DNA of 5,183 bases from Deltaproteobacteria bacterium (GCA_019308525.1 JAFDIC010000304.1:1-5183), one strand, 5' to 3'; positions 1-5,094 are shown, counted from the first letter of the stretch. Numbers and translations: made by a program. Notes: generated from the sequence alone by a model not told the origin.

Positions 1-1
1 G

Positions 2-124
2 GAAGAGTATGGAGAGATCATGGGGCTCAAGCCCTGTGATAGCTGTGGGGAACTCGTCTCAGTTGCCTATTTGAGGGTGGTGGGTGAAAAGCACATGTGC
101 ACACCCTGCTCAGGTTACGAGTAA
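2..124 (+). CDS. C-terminal end of an FmdE-like zinc-finger protein (5' partial)
   Basis: The frame is open from the window edge to TAA at 122-124 and gives the last 40 residues of a protein. What is seen is a CxxC pair (residues 12 and 15 of the fragment, in KPCDSC), about 17 residues, and a second CxxC pair (CTPC, residues 33 and 36) close to the stop. That four-cysteine layout at the very C-terminus resembles the treble-clef zinc finger that ends many FmdE-family proteins, which are named after subunit E of formylmethanofuran dehydrogenase. In bacteria such proteins often occur without the rest of that complex, and their role is poorly defined, so no reaction is assigned. The main N-terminal domain lies outside the window. 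Another small zinc-ribbon protein is possible. The next gene starts 52 bp downstream, so cotranscription is plausible. Confidence 0.6.
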   Translation, partial: EEYGEIMGLKPCDSCGELVSVAYLRVVGEKHMCTPCSGYE

Positions 125-165
125 GGGCAGTGTTTTAGAAGGACCGATTCATTGCTGAGATCGAA

Positions 166-170
166 AGGAG
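166..170 (+). promoter_or_regulatory. Ribosome binding site deciding the GTG start of the TauE/SafE gene
   Basis: AGGAG at 166-170 is followed by a 6-base spacer and GTG at 177. The first in-frame ATG comes only at Met44, after the first membrane segment, so the GTG is the sensible start. Confidence 0.7.
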
Positions 171-176
171 ATTCAA

Positions 177-926
177 GTGATTATTTCTGCAATAGCGGGC
201 GCAATAACACTGCTTTTCACGACACTGTTGACCATTGCCGGGGTAGGCGCGGCATTTATCTTGATCCCTGTTTTCATCGCGCTGGGTATCGAGGTTCACG
301 TGGCTATGGCCACTGCACTGCTGCTCAACTCCATTGCAATGGTCTTTGCATCGTACCGCTTCATAAAGGCTAAACTGGTCATGTGGAAGATTGCCTTGCC
401 CATCTTGATCGTGGCAACCGCCCTGTCTCCTGTTGGCGCCTACGTGAGCAAGGGCCTCAACCGGGATGTGCTCTTATGGCTCTTTACGGGGTTCCTGTTG
501 TTCGCAGCGGGTATGATGCTTTTCTACAGGTCGAAGCAGAAGGATGTCGAGACATCCAGGGGGAAACAGGTCTTCTACGGGGTGTCAGTAGGGGCCTTCG
601 CCGGGTTCTTGGGCGGTCTCCTTGGGGTGGGAGGTGGAAACTTTATCGTCCCAGTGCTGGTCTGGCTGGGATTCAACCCCAAGAAGGCCTCTGCCACCAC
701 GTCCTTTATAGTGATTTTTTCTTCGTTTTCTGGATTTCTGGGGCACGCCTCCCTTGGGCATATCCATGTGGATCTTCTGGGGTTCACGGCAGTTGGATCT
801 GCGCTCGGCGCCATAGTCGGTGCATGGCTTATGACCGAAAAGCTGAAGCGCCAGCAGGTGAGGCTTATTATCGGTATTGTGCTTCTTGGCATTGCCGCAA
901 AGATGATTTGGAATCTCGTTACTTAA
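177..926 (+). CDS. TauE/SafE family sulfite/anion exporter-type membrane protein
   Basis: This 249-residue protein is very hydrophobic, with about seven to eight membrane segments, and has the usual length of the TauE/SafE (formerly DUF81) family. The family's internal duplication is visible. A first glycine-rich segment with Ile-Pro (AGVGAAFILIPV, residues 21-32) is matched by a second (GVGGGNFIVPV, residues 150-160), each followed by an Ala/Thr/Ser-rich helix (about 42-58 and 171-186). A charged cytoplasmic loop lies at about residues 118-131. Members export or import small sulfur-containing anions such as sulfite or sulfoacetate; the substrate here cannot be read from sequence. The start is the GTG at 177: AGGAG at 166-170 lies 6 bp before it, and the first membrane segment begins immediately. 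It sits between an FmdE-like gene and a CMD gene, probably in the same unit. Confidence 0.9.
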   Translation: MIISAIAGAITLLFTTLLTIAGVGAAFILIPVFIALGIEVHVAMATALLLNSIAMVFASYRFIKAKLVMWKIALPILIVATALSPVGAYVSKGLNRDVLLWLFTGFLLFAAGMMLFYRSKQKDVETSRGKQVFYGVSVGAFAGFLGGLLGVGGGNFIVPVLVWLGFNPKKASATTSFIVIFSSFSGFLGHASLGHIHVDLLGFTAVGSALGAIVGAWLMTEKLKRQQVRLIIGIVLLGIAAKMIWNLVT

Positions 927-996
927 TAGGACCTGATTCAAACGCTGTTAAAACGCCTCAAAAGCCATTGTTGTGAGGTAGAGAGAAATACTTTAT

Positions 997-1003
997 AGGA
1001 GGT
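997..1003 (+). promoter_or_regulatory. Strong Shine-Dalgarno site of the CMD gene
   Basis: AGGAGGT, a full anti-16S match, lies 7 bases before the ATG at 1011. It is the strongest ribosome binding site in the window and suggests high translation of the CMD protein. Confidence 0.75.
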
Positions 1004-1010
1004 AAGATAA

Positions 1011-1379
1011 ATGGAGGAAAAGAAACAGATGAGCGTCGAGCAAATACTTAGGATGATGGAAGAAGGTCTGGGGGAAGAGCCGAGACCCATGGTGTTGATG
1101 TCGAAGTTAGTACCGGAGTGGATTCCCAGGCAGGCGCAGGAAAAGAAGTTCGTAATGGATTTTCCCCATGTGCCGGCCAAGTACAAGCACCTCATCATGA
1201 TCGCGGCGGTAGCCGCAGTGGGCAGCCACCTCTGCACGGAGACATTTATCAAAATCGCCCGTCGTGCAGGTGTGAGCAAGGCAGAAATCGCAGAGACAAT
1301 CCTTACTACACGGTTTGCCTTGGCCTCCACCACCTTTGCCACAGCTATCGAGGGGATGCAGTACATGGTGTCTGAATAG
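1011..1379 (+). CDS. Carboxymuconolactone decarboxylase (CMD/AhpD-like) family protein
   Basis: This is a 122-residue, largely helical protein of the usual length for single-domain CMD/AhpD-like proteins. The family core is visible at about residues 58-117: a hydrophobic helix (LIMIAAVAAV, 61-70), then GSHLC (71-75), then the helix-turn IARRAGVSKAEIAETI (82-97) and an Ala/Thr-rich last helix. In AhpD-type members this region has a CxxC pair and a nearby His that run peroxide or disulfide chemistry. Here only Cys75 is present; by my alignment the first Cys is Ser72 and the His is Phe79. It may therefore lack classical peroxidase activity, and its substrate is unknown. AGGAGGT at 997-1003 with a 7-base spacer supports the ATG at 1011. 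It lies 84 bp after the exporter gene and is probably cotranscribed with it. Confidence 0.82.
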   Translation: MEEKKQMSVEQILRMMEEGLGEEPRPMVLMSKLVPEWIPRQAQEKKFVMDFPHVPAKYKHLIMIAAVAAVGSHLCTETFIKIARRAGVSKAEIAETILTTRFALASTTFATAIEGMQYMVSE

Positions 1380-1401
1380 ATGTGGCACGAATCAAAGATC
1401 A

Positions 1402-1434
1402 GGGGCATGTGTTGAATACTCAGATGCATGCCCC
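1402..1434 (+). other. Short inverted repeat (possible RNA hairpin) before the Cys-Cys gene
   Basis: GGGGCATG at 1402-1409 is exactly complementary to CATGCCCC at 1427-1434, giving an 8-bp GC-rich stem with a 17-base loop in the 82-bp gap between the CMD gene and the next start. No T-run follows, so it is not a normal intrinsic terminator. It could be an operator dyad, an mRNA processing or stabilising hairpin, or chance. Confidence 0.35.
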
Positions 1435-1759
1435 GCGAAGCCAAATCTGCGAGCGGGCAATATGAGGCTTACAGTTGTACTAAATGGTGGGCTAAAAACG
1501 TGTTGTTCGACCTATTCCAGCAAATATGTGCTGGAGGTTATCAAAGGCTGGGTGGAGGGTACCTGTTCCGTGGCATTGATTGACGCAAGAAAGGAAGAAT
1601 GGGAACCTGATGATATGGCCCGCCTTGCAATCGAGTATTTTGGCCAGGAGGCATACCCATTCGTTTATATCGATGATTTGTTGATGGAGATTGGTCGAAT
1701 ATCCCCGAAGGAAGAACTGATTACCATGCTCTCAGGAAAGCCAAAGAGAGGGATAACAC

Positions 1760-1761
1760 TA
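1760..1761. repeat. TA at left junction (target-site duplication copy)
   Basis: TA directly precedes the left inverted repeat, and an identical TA follows the right one at 4154-4155. With neighbouring C and G the site reads CTAG at both ends. A 2-bp match alone cannot prove that both flanks come from one insertion event. Confidence 0.7.
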
Positions 1762-1799
1762 GTATCGCGTCTCATAAGTTCTGTCCCTAATAATGGCAA
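1762..1799 (+). repeat. Left terminal inverted repeat of the insertion sequence
   Basis: Bases 1762-1786 are an exact reverse complement of 4129-4153 (25/25). After a 7-base poorly matched gap, TGGCAA at 1794-1799 matches TTGCCA at 4116-4121 at the same distance (32 bases) from each end, giving a 38-bp repeat with 33 matches. The two-block layout suggests two transposase contact sites. Confidence 0.93.
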
Positions 1800-1819
1800 G
1801 ATATAATCATAATCTATTC

Positions 1820-1848
1820 TTGACAAATAACCCACATGATGTTAGGGG
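1820..1848 (+). promoter_or_regulatory. Candidate promoter of the insertion-sequence operon
   Basis: A perfect -35 box TTGACA lies at 1820-1825. With a 16- or 17-base spacer the -10 would be TTAGGG (1842-1847) or TAGGGG (1843-1848), both poor. If used, it would be a weak promoter, as is usual for transposase genes. It lies wholly inside the element, 68-96 bp before the first gene. Confidence 0.4.
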
Positions 1849-1915
1849 TACCAGTAAAGATATTGCTATTACAGGAAACTATGGTAATTGACTCTAACTA
1901 AGTGGGGGAATTGTA

Positions 1916-2710
1916 ATGGAAAAGACACCATTTATAGATTGCCAAAAGCTCATTTTCGCTCATCGGCTTTCCGAGAAGCGAATGGATCAGGCGCAGCAAA
2001 CGCTCGGTTCGGTCGTCGTTCAACGGATTCTCTGTTTTGCTCTGTACCTGCTTGGCCTCAAACGTACGGCAATCGGACAGGCGCTTGGCATTCCATCTGA
2101 AACGGCAAAGTCGATCATCAAGGCGATTAGCAGAGATGGCCTTGCAGCCTTAGAGGATCGAAGGCGCCGGTTTTCCACCTTTCTGCCAAGGGCCCGACCG
2201 GAACCACCACCAATCACTTTGCGAGAGGAAGAAGACTACATTGTGGTCGATTTTGGTACAAGCAACAGACATCTCAAGCTCTCTCGGCATGACCCTTTGC
2301 AGATGAAGATAGTTTTGCTTTCGATGCTTAACAACGGCCTTCTCTCTAGGCGAGAAGTTGCTGAGGCCGTAAAGTTAACCCCATCCCATACAGCAACTCT
2401 TGCACGTCGAATGAATGAAGAAGGGGCCGGTTCTCTAATGGATCGTCGTCAGGGCCAAAAGCAGGACTACCGGGTCCCTGCTGAGGTGAAGGCCGAAGTG
2501 ATTCAGCAGTTTGCCGTTGACATCATTACTTCTGGAAAAACCTCAGGCAAAACGATATCGGCCAAACTGAAGGAGCGATGCAATATCGATGTGCCACCGC
2601 GCACGGTGCGCCATCATGTGGCCCGGATGGGGCTGAGGGAAATCAGGCGATCCTTGCCGCAGCTTGTGGATGCTGTAAAAAAAACTTCCAGCGATTGTTC
2701 CAAAACATGA
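1916..2710 (+). CDS. Multi-helix-turn-helix protein, first gene of the IS630-like element
   Basis: This 264-residue basic protein has no catalytic acidic triad of its own but is full of DNA-binding modules. HTH-like segments are seen at about residues 48-72 (ending in LAALEDRRRR) and 141-167 (ending in GSLMDRRQGQ), with a third winged or homeodomain-like segment at about 190-240 containing PPRTVRHHVARMGL. This ordering, including the 'L-D-R-R' tail after an HTH, matches the N-terminal DNA-binding part of IS630-type transposases. Likely role: binding the element's ends as a partner, or frameshift-fused N-terminus, of the downstream transposase; that is inference. GGGGGAA at 1904-1910 lies just before the ATG at 1916. 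The stop TGA (2708-2710) overlaps the next ATG (2707). An A8 run at 2677-2684 offers a possible -1 slip into the next frame. Confidence 0.78.
   Translation: MEKTPFIDCQKLIFAHRLSEKRMDQAQQTLGSVVVQRILCFALYLLGLKRTAIGQALGIPSETAKSIIKAISRDGLAALEDRRRRFSTFLPRARPEPPPITLREEEDYIVVDFGTSNRHLKLSRHDPLQMKIVLLSMLNNGLLSRREVAEAVKLTPSHTATLARRMNEEGAGSLMDRRQGQKQDYRVPAEVKAEVIQQFAVDIITSGKTSGKTISAKLKERCNIDVPPRTVRHHVARMGLREIRRSLPQLVDAVKKTSSDCSKT
2677..2684 (+). promoter_or_regulatory. A8 slippery run, possible -1 programmed frameshift site
   Basis: Eight consecutive A residues are read in the upstream frame as GTA AAA AAA ACT, i.e. A_AAA_AAA in the classical heptamer phase. The downstream transposase frame is exactly -1 and is open through this point (upstream to at least 2578). 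Slippage after Lys256 would give a fusion of about 724 residues (256 + 468). No convincing stimulatory hairpin or strong upstream Shine-Dalgarno is seen. The ATGA overlap 23 bp downstream offers a competing explanation. Confidence 0.45.
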
Positions 2711-4089
2711 AGCAGAGTATATTATCTCTTCCAAAACGGCCCTTGATAGGGGAAAGGATTCAGCAACGGGCCGTCATCGCCGCCTTGAGCATGGGAGGCA
2801 TTGAGGGCCGAAGTATTGCCATTTTCACCGCAACCCATCCAAAAACAGTCCGGAGGTGGGTATGCCGGGTTGAAGAAGGCAGACCCCTCAGCGATATGCA
2901 GCGTTGTGGTCGACCGCGCCGCTTTTCTGAAGCTGCCCGGCTCATGACTATAGCTGTGTACTGCCAGCACACGCCTCCACTCCCTGGCGTCTATCGGTGG
3001 TCATTACGGGATGCCCAAAGGTATTTCAAAGAACATCCTGAGGCAATTGGCGGCCCAATCAGTCGTCCAACCATCCACCGAATCCTCCTGGAACATGCAC
3101 TCCGCCCACATCGCCGCAAGTATTATCTGCAGATTACCGATCCTGATTTTTTTCCAAAGATGGAACATATCCTGGAATGTTATTCGGACCCGCCACAAAA
3201 CCTGTACTGTTTCGACGAGTGCACCTGCATCCAGGCACTGAAACGTCTTACACCCAACTTGCCTTCAGGGCCTCAGCAGCCTGTTTTTCAGGACTTCGAC
3301 TATCGACGCAATGGGACAACCGATCTCCTGGCGTTCCTGGAGCCGGCTACGGGAAAAGTCTTCGGTCAGTGTACCGAAGATCATAACCGGCACACACTGT
3401 GTCGGATTTTCTCTTCCCATGTTCGAATGCATCAATCAGATGCGGTTATCCACTACATTATGGACAATCTCAGCCCACATTACCACAATGATTTCTGTTA
3501 CACTGTGGCCGAACTCAGCGGTGTACCATATTCACCTCTCAGGACCGGGGCCGAACGTCGCCAGTGGCTCCAATCGCAACATAAGCGCATTGTCATTCAT
3601 TTCGTGCCTTTTCATGCATCCTGGTTGAATATGGTCGAAATATGGTTTGGTATCCTCAAAAGCAAGTGCCTCAAATACGATCATTTTTTCTCTGCTGAGC
3701 AACTGTGCGAAACCATCATGGCTTTCATCGACACTTGGAACGAATTTTATGCCCATCCCTTTAGCTGGTCCTACACTGCAGAGGGGCTGCACGCAAAGGC
3801 CGTTCGCCGTTTCTGCCGATTGCTCTGTATTGAGACCAATCAAATGGACGCGAAATTCCTTACAACCCAGCTCTTACTCATGAGCAACTTAGCTGAGGAT
3901 TATCTCAGGCTCATACCACAGGCCGACTGGCGTCACCTTATCAATCTTGCCACCGAGAAAGATGACTACATTACCAACATAATCGAGTTGGATACCAGAC
4001 CACGTGCGCAAAAAAAGGCGCGTGAAGCTTACCGCCGCTTTGTTAACACTGTTATCAGACATACAGAACCTTTGGCCAGGGCTGCCTGA
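2707..4089 (+). CDS. IS630-like DDE transposase
   Basis: The 460-residue protein starts at the ATG that overlaps the previous stop (ATGA, 2707-2710). There is no clear ribosome site, so translational coupling or frameshifting is expected. Order of parts: an HTH at about 27-57 followed by the GRPRRF hinge (68-73); a second HTH at about 96-127 (SRPTIHRIL); then the catalytic core with Asp170 (FDE), Asp253 (IMDNLSPH) and Glu311 (ASWLNMVEIWFGILKSK). These are the diagnostic IS630-family motifs. It cuts the element's ends and inserts it at TA. Two oddities are visible. The second Asp and the Glu are 57 residues apart rather than the usual roughly 34, because of an insertion at about 262-287. The protein also runs on for about 100 residues after the usual family end (FSWSYTAEGLHAK). 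All three acidic residues are present, so it is probably active. Confidence 0.92.
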   Translation: MKQSILSLPKRPLIGERIQQRAVIAALSMGGIEGRSIAIFTATHPKTVRRWVCRVEEGRPLSDMQRCGRPRRFSEAARLMTIAVYCQHTPPLPGVYRWSLRDAQRYFKEHPEAIGGPISRPTIHRILLEHALRPHRRKYYLQITDPDFFPKMEHILECYSDPPQNLYCFDECTCIQALKRLTPNLPSGPQQPVFQDFDYRRNGTTDLLAFLEPATGKVFGQCTEDHNRHTLCRIFSSHVRMHQSDAVIHYIMDNLSPHYHNDFCYTVAELSGVPYSPLRTGAERRQWLQSQHKRIVIHFVPFHASWLNMVEIWFGILKSKCLKYDHFFSAEQLCETIMAFIDTWNEFYAHPFSWSYTAEGLHAKAVRRFCRLLCIETNQMDAKFLTTQLLLMSNLAEDYLRLIPQADWRHLINLATEKDDYITNIIELDTRPRAQKKAREAYRRFVNTVIRHTEPLARAA

Positions 4090-4115
4090 GTGCATCCCTT
4101 GTTTGAAATGTTAAA

Positions 4116-4153
4116 TTGCCAAAATCCTGGACAGAACTTATGAGACGCGATAC
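4116..4153 (-). repeat. Right terminal inverted repeat of the insertion sequence
   Basis: This is the mirror of the left end: 25 perfect outer base pairs (4129-4153) plus an inner TTGCCA block (4116-4121). The element ends at C4153, followed by the flanking TA at 4154-4155. Confidence 0.93.
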
Positions 4154-4155
4154 TA
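4154..4155. repeat. TA at right junction (target-site duplication copy)
   Basis: TA directly follows the right inverted repeat and is the partner of the TA at 1760-1761. It lies within CTAG at 4153-4156. Confidence 0.7.
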
Positions 4156-4506
4156 GCTATCAAAGATGCCTCCGCATTTTCCGAGAAAGCTGCCAGACTG
4201 CTTCGTCGGGCATACCGGAGATATATATCTGCGATTTCCTGCTGAGAACTTGCGAAATTGGTGGAAAAGAAAAGGTTAGGATTTTCCATACCGGTTCTCA
4301 CCTGGATTAGGCGCTCCCTTCACGAATATGAAATCGAAATCCTGTAGCTCTCCCCGGAGGTTGCAGTAGAAAGCACCCATCTTGCTGGCTTTTACAGGGA
4401 CCCTGCGGACCAAATCATTGTGGCGAGTACAAGGGTCATGGGCATACCTCTTGTCACGTCCAATCGAAGGATCCTGGAGTTTGATGGGGTGGATGCGGTC
4501 TGGTAG
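4156..4506 (+). pseudogene. vapC: vapC remnant: PIN-domain toxin lacking its N-terminus and with two in-frame stops
   Basis: From the first base after the element, a single frame runs 117 codons to TAG 4504-4506, interrupted by TGA at 4243 and TAG at 4345. Reading through gives a near-complete VapC-type PIN protein: an early helix (LSEKA-like, FSEKAARLLRRA), then ISC*ELAKLVEKKRL where the first stop replaces the family Trp (TGG to TGA), then IPVLTWIRRSL, EIEIL*LSPEVAVEST, and the hallmark RDPADQIIVAS and IPLVTSNRRIL. VapC toxins are Mg-dependent ribonucleases. The PIN acidic residues are Glu after the first stop and Asp in RDPAD; the last one is Asn here (TSNRR instead of T.DRR). The N-terminal first strand with the DTH motif, about 12-15 residues, is missing at the element's end, and no vapB antitoxin is seen. 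The gene is non-functional. No frameshift is needed to read it. Confidence 0.85.
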
Positions 4507-4679
4507 ACTCCTCGGCCCTGGTTTCGCAACTCTTCTACCTCCCTGTACCACCCAGGGTGATGCGCAAGATGTAAGATTCTGTCAGCGGGAAGTCCACGTT
4601 CTCCTCCCCTCGTGACGTCTCCATAGAATCCTGTCAATTCCAAGCCGGGGTAGCAGGCAGTGCGGTACAGGAAAAACCC
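4507..4679. other. Intergenic stretch without a supported gene
   Basis: Between the vapC remnant and the arsR promoter I see no plus-strand gene. The minus strand is open from about 4736 down through 4392 and reads partly like protein (for example LPADRILHLAHHPGWYREVE on 4533-4592). It overlaps the vapC remnant, has only a TTG start without a ribosome site, and matches no family I recognise. It may be a decayed gene fragment or chance. No repeat, RNA gene or terminator is evident. Confidence 0.3.
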
Positions 4680-4708
4680 TTGACAGTGAGTGATATGCGT
4701 ATTATATT
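4680..4708 (+). promoter_or_regulatory. Near-consensus sigma-70 promoter of the arsR-type gene, with operator-like AT dyad
   Basis: TTGACA at 4680-4685, a 17-base spacer and TATATT at 4703-4708 make this the best promoter in the window. Start of transcription would be near 4715, about 25 bases before the ATG. The spacer and -10 contain GATATGCGTATTATAT (4692-4707), an imperfect AT-rich dyad of the kind ArsR/SmtB repressors bind, so autoregulation is likely but inferred. Confidence 0.72.
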
Positions 4709-4738
4709 TCCAAAATAGAATGTAATAAGGAACTTCCT

Positions 4739-5083
4739 ATGAAAGATCTCATAGACGCCATGAAGGCCCTTTCAGATGCCAACAGGGTCAAAATCATGAA
4801 GATGCTCCAGCGAAAGCCCATGTGCGTCTGCAGGATCCAGGAGGCACTAGGAATCTCCCGGTCAACTGTATCCAAGCACCTGAAGACTCCTGACAAGGGA
4901 GGCCTCGTTGATTTCGTAAAGGATGGGCTCTGGGTAGACTATCGGCTTGCAAACGGCAGCGAGTCTCCGTAAGCGGCCCACCTCCTGGGAAATTTTCGCC
5001 ACTGGCTGGAACATGAGCCTGAAATAGCAGAAGTTATGAGCAAGGTATCAGCTATCCGGCGGGAGGAAGTCCGCCGTGGCTAA
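4739..5083 (+). pseudogene. arsR: ArsR-family metalloid-responsive repressor interrupted by an in-frame TAA
   Basis: Translation from ATG 4739 (AAGGAA at 4727-4732, 6-base spacer) gives 77 residues ending at TAA 4970-4972. These contain the whole ArsR winged helix: ALSDANRVKIMKML (10-23), the CVC motif at Cys29 and Cys31, which in arsenic-type ArsR binds As(III)/Sb(III), the recognition helix ISRSTVSKHLK (39-49), and the wing GLVDFVKDGLWVDYRL (55-70). The same frame then continues after the TAA for 36 codons to TAA 5081-5083 with typical ArsR C-terminal sequence (AAHLLGNFRHWLEHEPEIAE). A normal gene of about 114 codons has thus gained one stop, most simply Tyr TAT/TAC to TAA at codon 78. The short form keeps DNA binding and metal cysteines but lacks the C-terminal helix that helps dimerise; activity is uncertain. 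A sequencing error is possible. It probably controls itself and the gene beginning at 5154. Confidence 0.85.
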
Positions 5084-5094
5084 GCGATATTTTT

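Larger units (their letters stand above)
1462..1806 (+). pseudogene. Small Cys-Cys thioredoxin-like protein, 3' end replaced by the insertion sequence
   Basis: The reading frame codes for 114 residues, but only the first 99-100 (1462-1761) belong to the host gene. The last 14 codons and the TAA come from the left end of the insertion sequence. The host part has a beta-strand start (MRLTVVLNGG), a Cys14-Cys15 pair followed by Ser-Thr in the strand/helix turn, another Cys at 35, and a later segment (YPFVYIDDLLMEIGRIS, 65-81) resembling the 'P-hydrophobic strand-turn-G' part of thioredoxin-fold proteins. ArsD-type arsenic chaperones have a similar N-terminal Cys-Cys motif, but this is not ArsD by overall sequence and I do not recognise the family. 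ATG 1462 is chosen because no other usual start codon lies in frame between the CMD stop and 1462; its ribosome site is weak. It lies 82 bp after the CMD gene, probably in the same unit. The chimeric product may still fold, as the cut falls after the apparent core. Confidence 0.6.
1762..4153 (+). mobile_element. Complete two-gene IS630-like insertion sequence (2392 bp)
   Basis: The element begins GTATCGCG at 1762 and ends CGCGATAC at 4153. The terminal 25 bp at the two ends (1762-1786 and 4129-4153) are perfect inverted repeats. TA lies directly outside both ends (1760-1761 and 4154-4155), and the context is CTAG at both junctions. TA target duplication with preference for CTAG is known for IS630-type elements. 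Inside are two plus-strand genes, an HTH protein (1916-2710) and a DDE transposase (2707-4089), with 154 bp before the first and 64 bp after the second. The length is about twice that of a typical one-gene IS630 element. Both genes are open and both ends intact, so it may be mobile. The flanking genes are truncated exactly at its ends. Confidence 0.92.

Noticed and set aside
383..976. Plus-strand 197-codon open frame inside the exporter gene.
   Set aside because: It overlaps most of the TauE/SafE gene in another frame and has Cys/Arg/Trp-rich, non-protein-like composition.
938..1444. Long minus-strand open frame of 168 codons opposite the CMD gene.
   Set aside because: It is the antisense shadow of a well-supported gene with a strong ribosome site; the peptide has no recognisable family features.
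1315..1461. Upstream ATG at 1315 as the start of the Cys-Cys protein (163 residues).
   Set aside because: It would overlap the CMD gene by 65 bases, and the extra 49 residues are low-complexity shadow sequence. The beta-strand start at 1462 fits better.
2578..2706. ATG at 2578 as the transposase start (503 residues).
   Set aside because: These 43 residues overlap the HTH gene in another frame and look like shadow sequence. The ATG at 2707 overlaps the upstream stop and precedes the first HTH.
1459..4245. Joining 1759-1761 directly to 4156 gives an open frame of 29 further codons, as if one gene had been split by the element.
   Set aside because: The right-hand 29 codons read as the early part of a VapC PIN domain, and the sense frame continues as VapC past the stop, while the left part has no PIN start (no DTH motif). 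The open join is probably chance.
4243..4972. Stop-codon recoding (TGA as Trp or selenocysteine, TAG or TAA as sense).
   Set aside because: All three stop types occur inside these genes, and all three also serve as normal stops elsewhere in the window. The TGA replaces Trp, not Cys, so selenocysteine is not expected. Mutation or sequence error is simpler.
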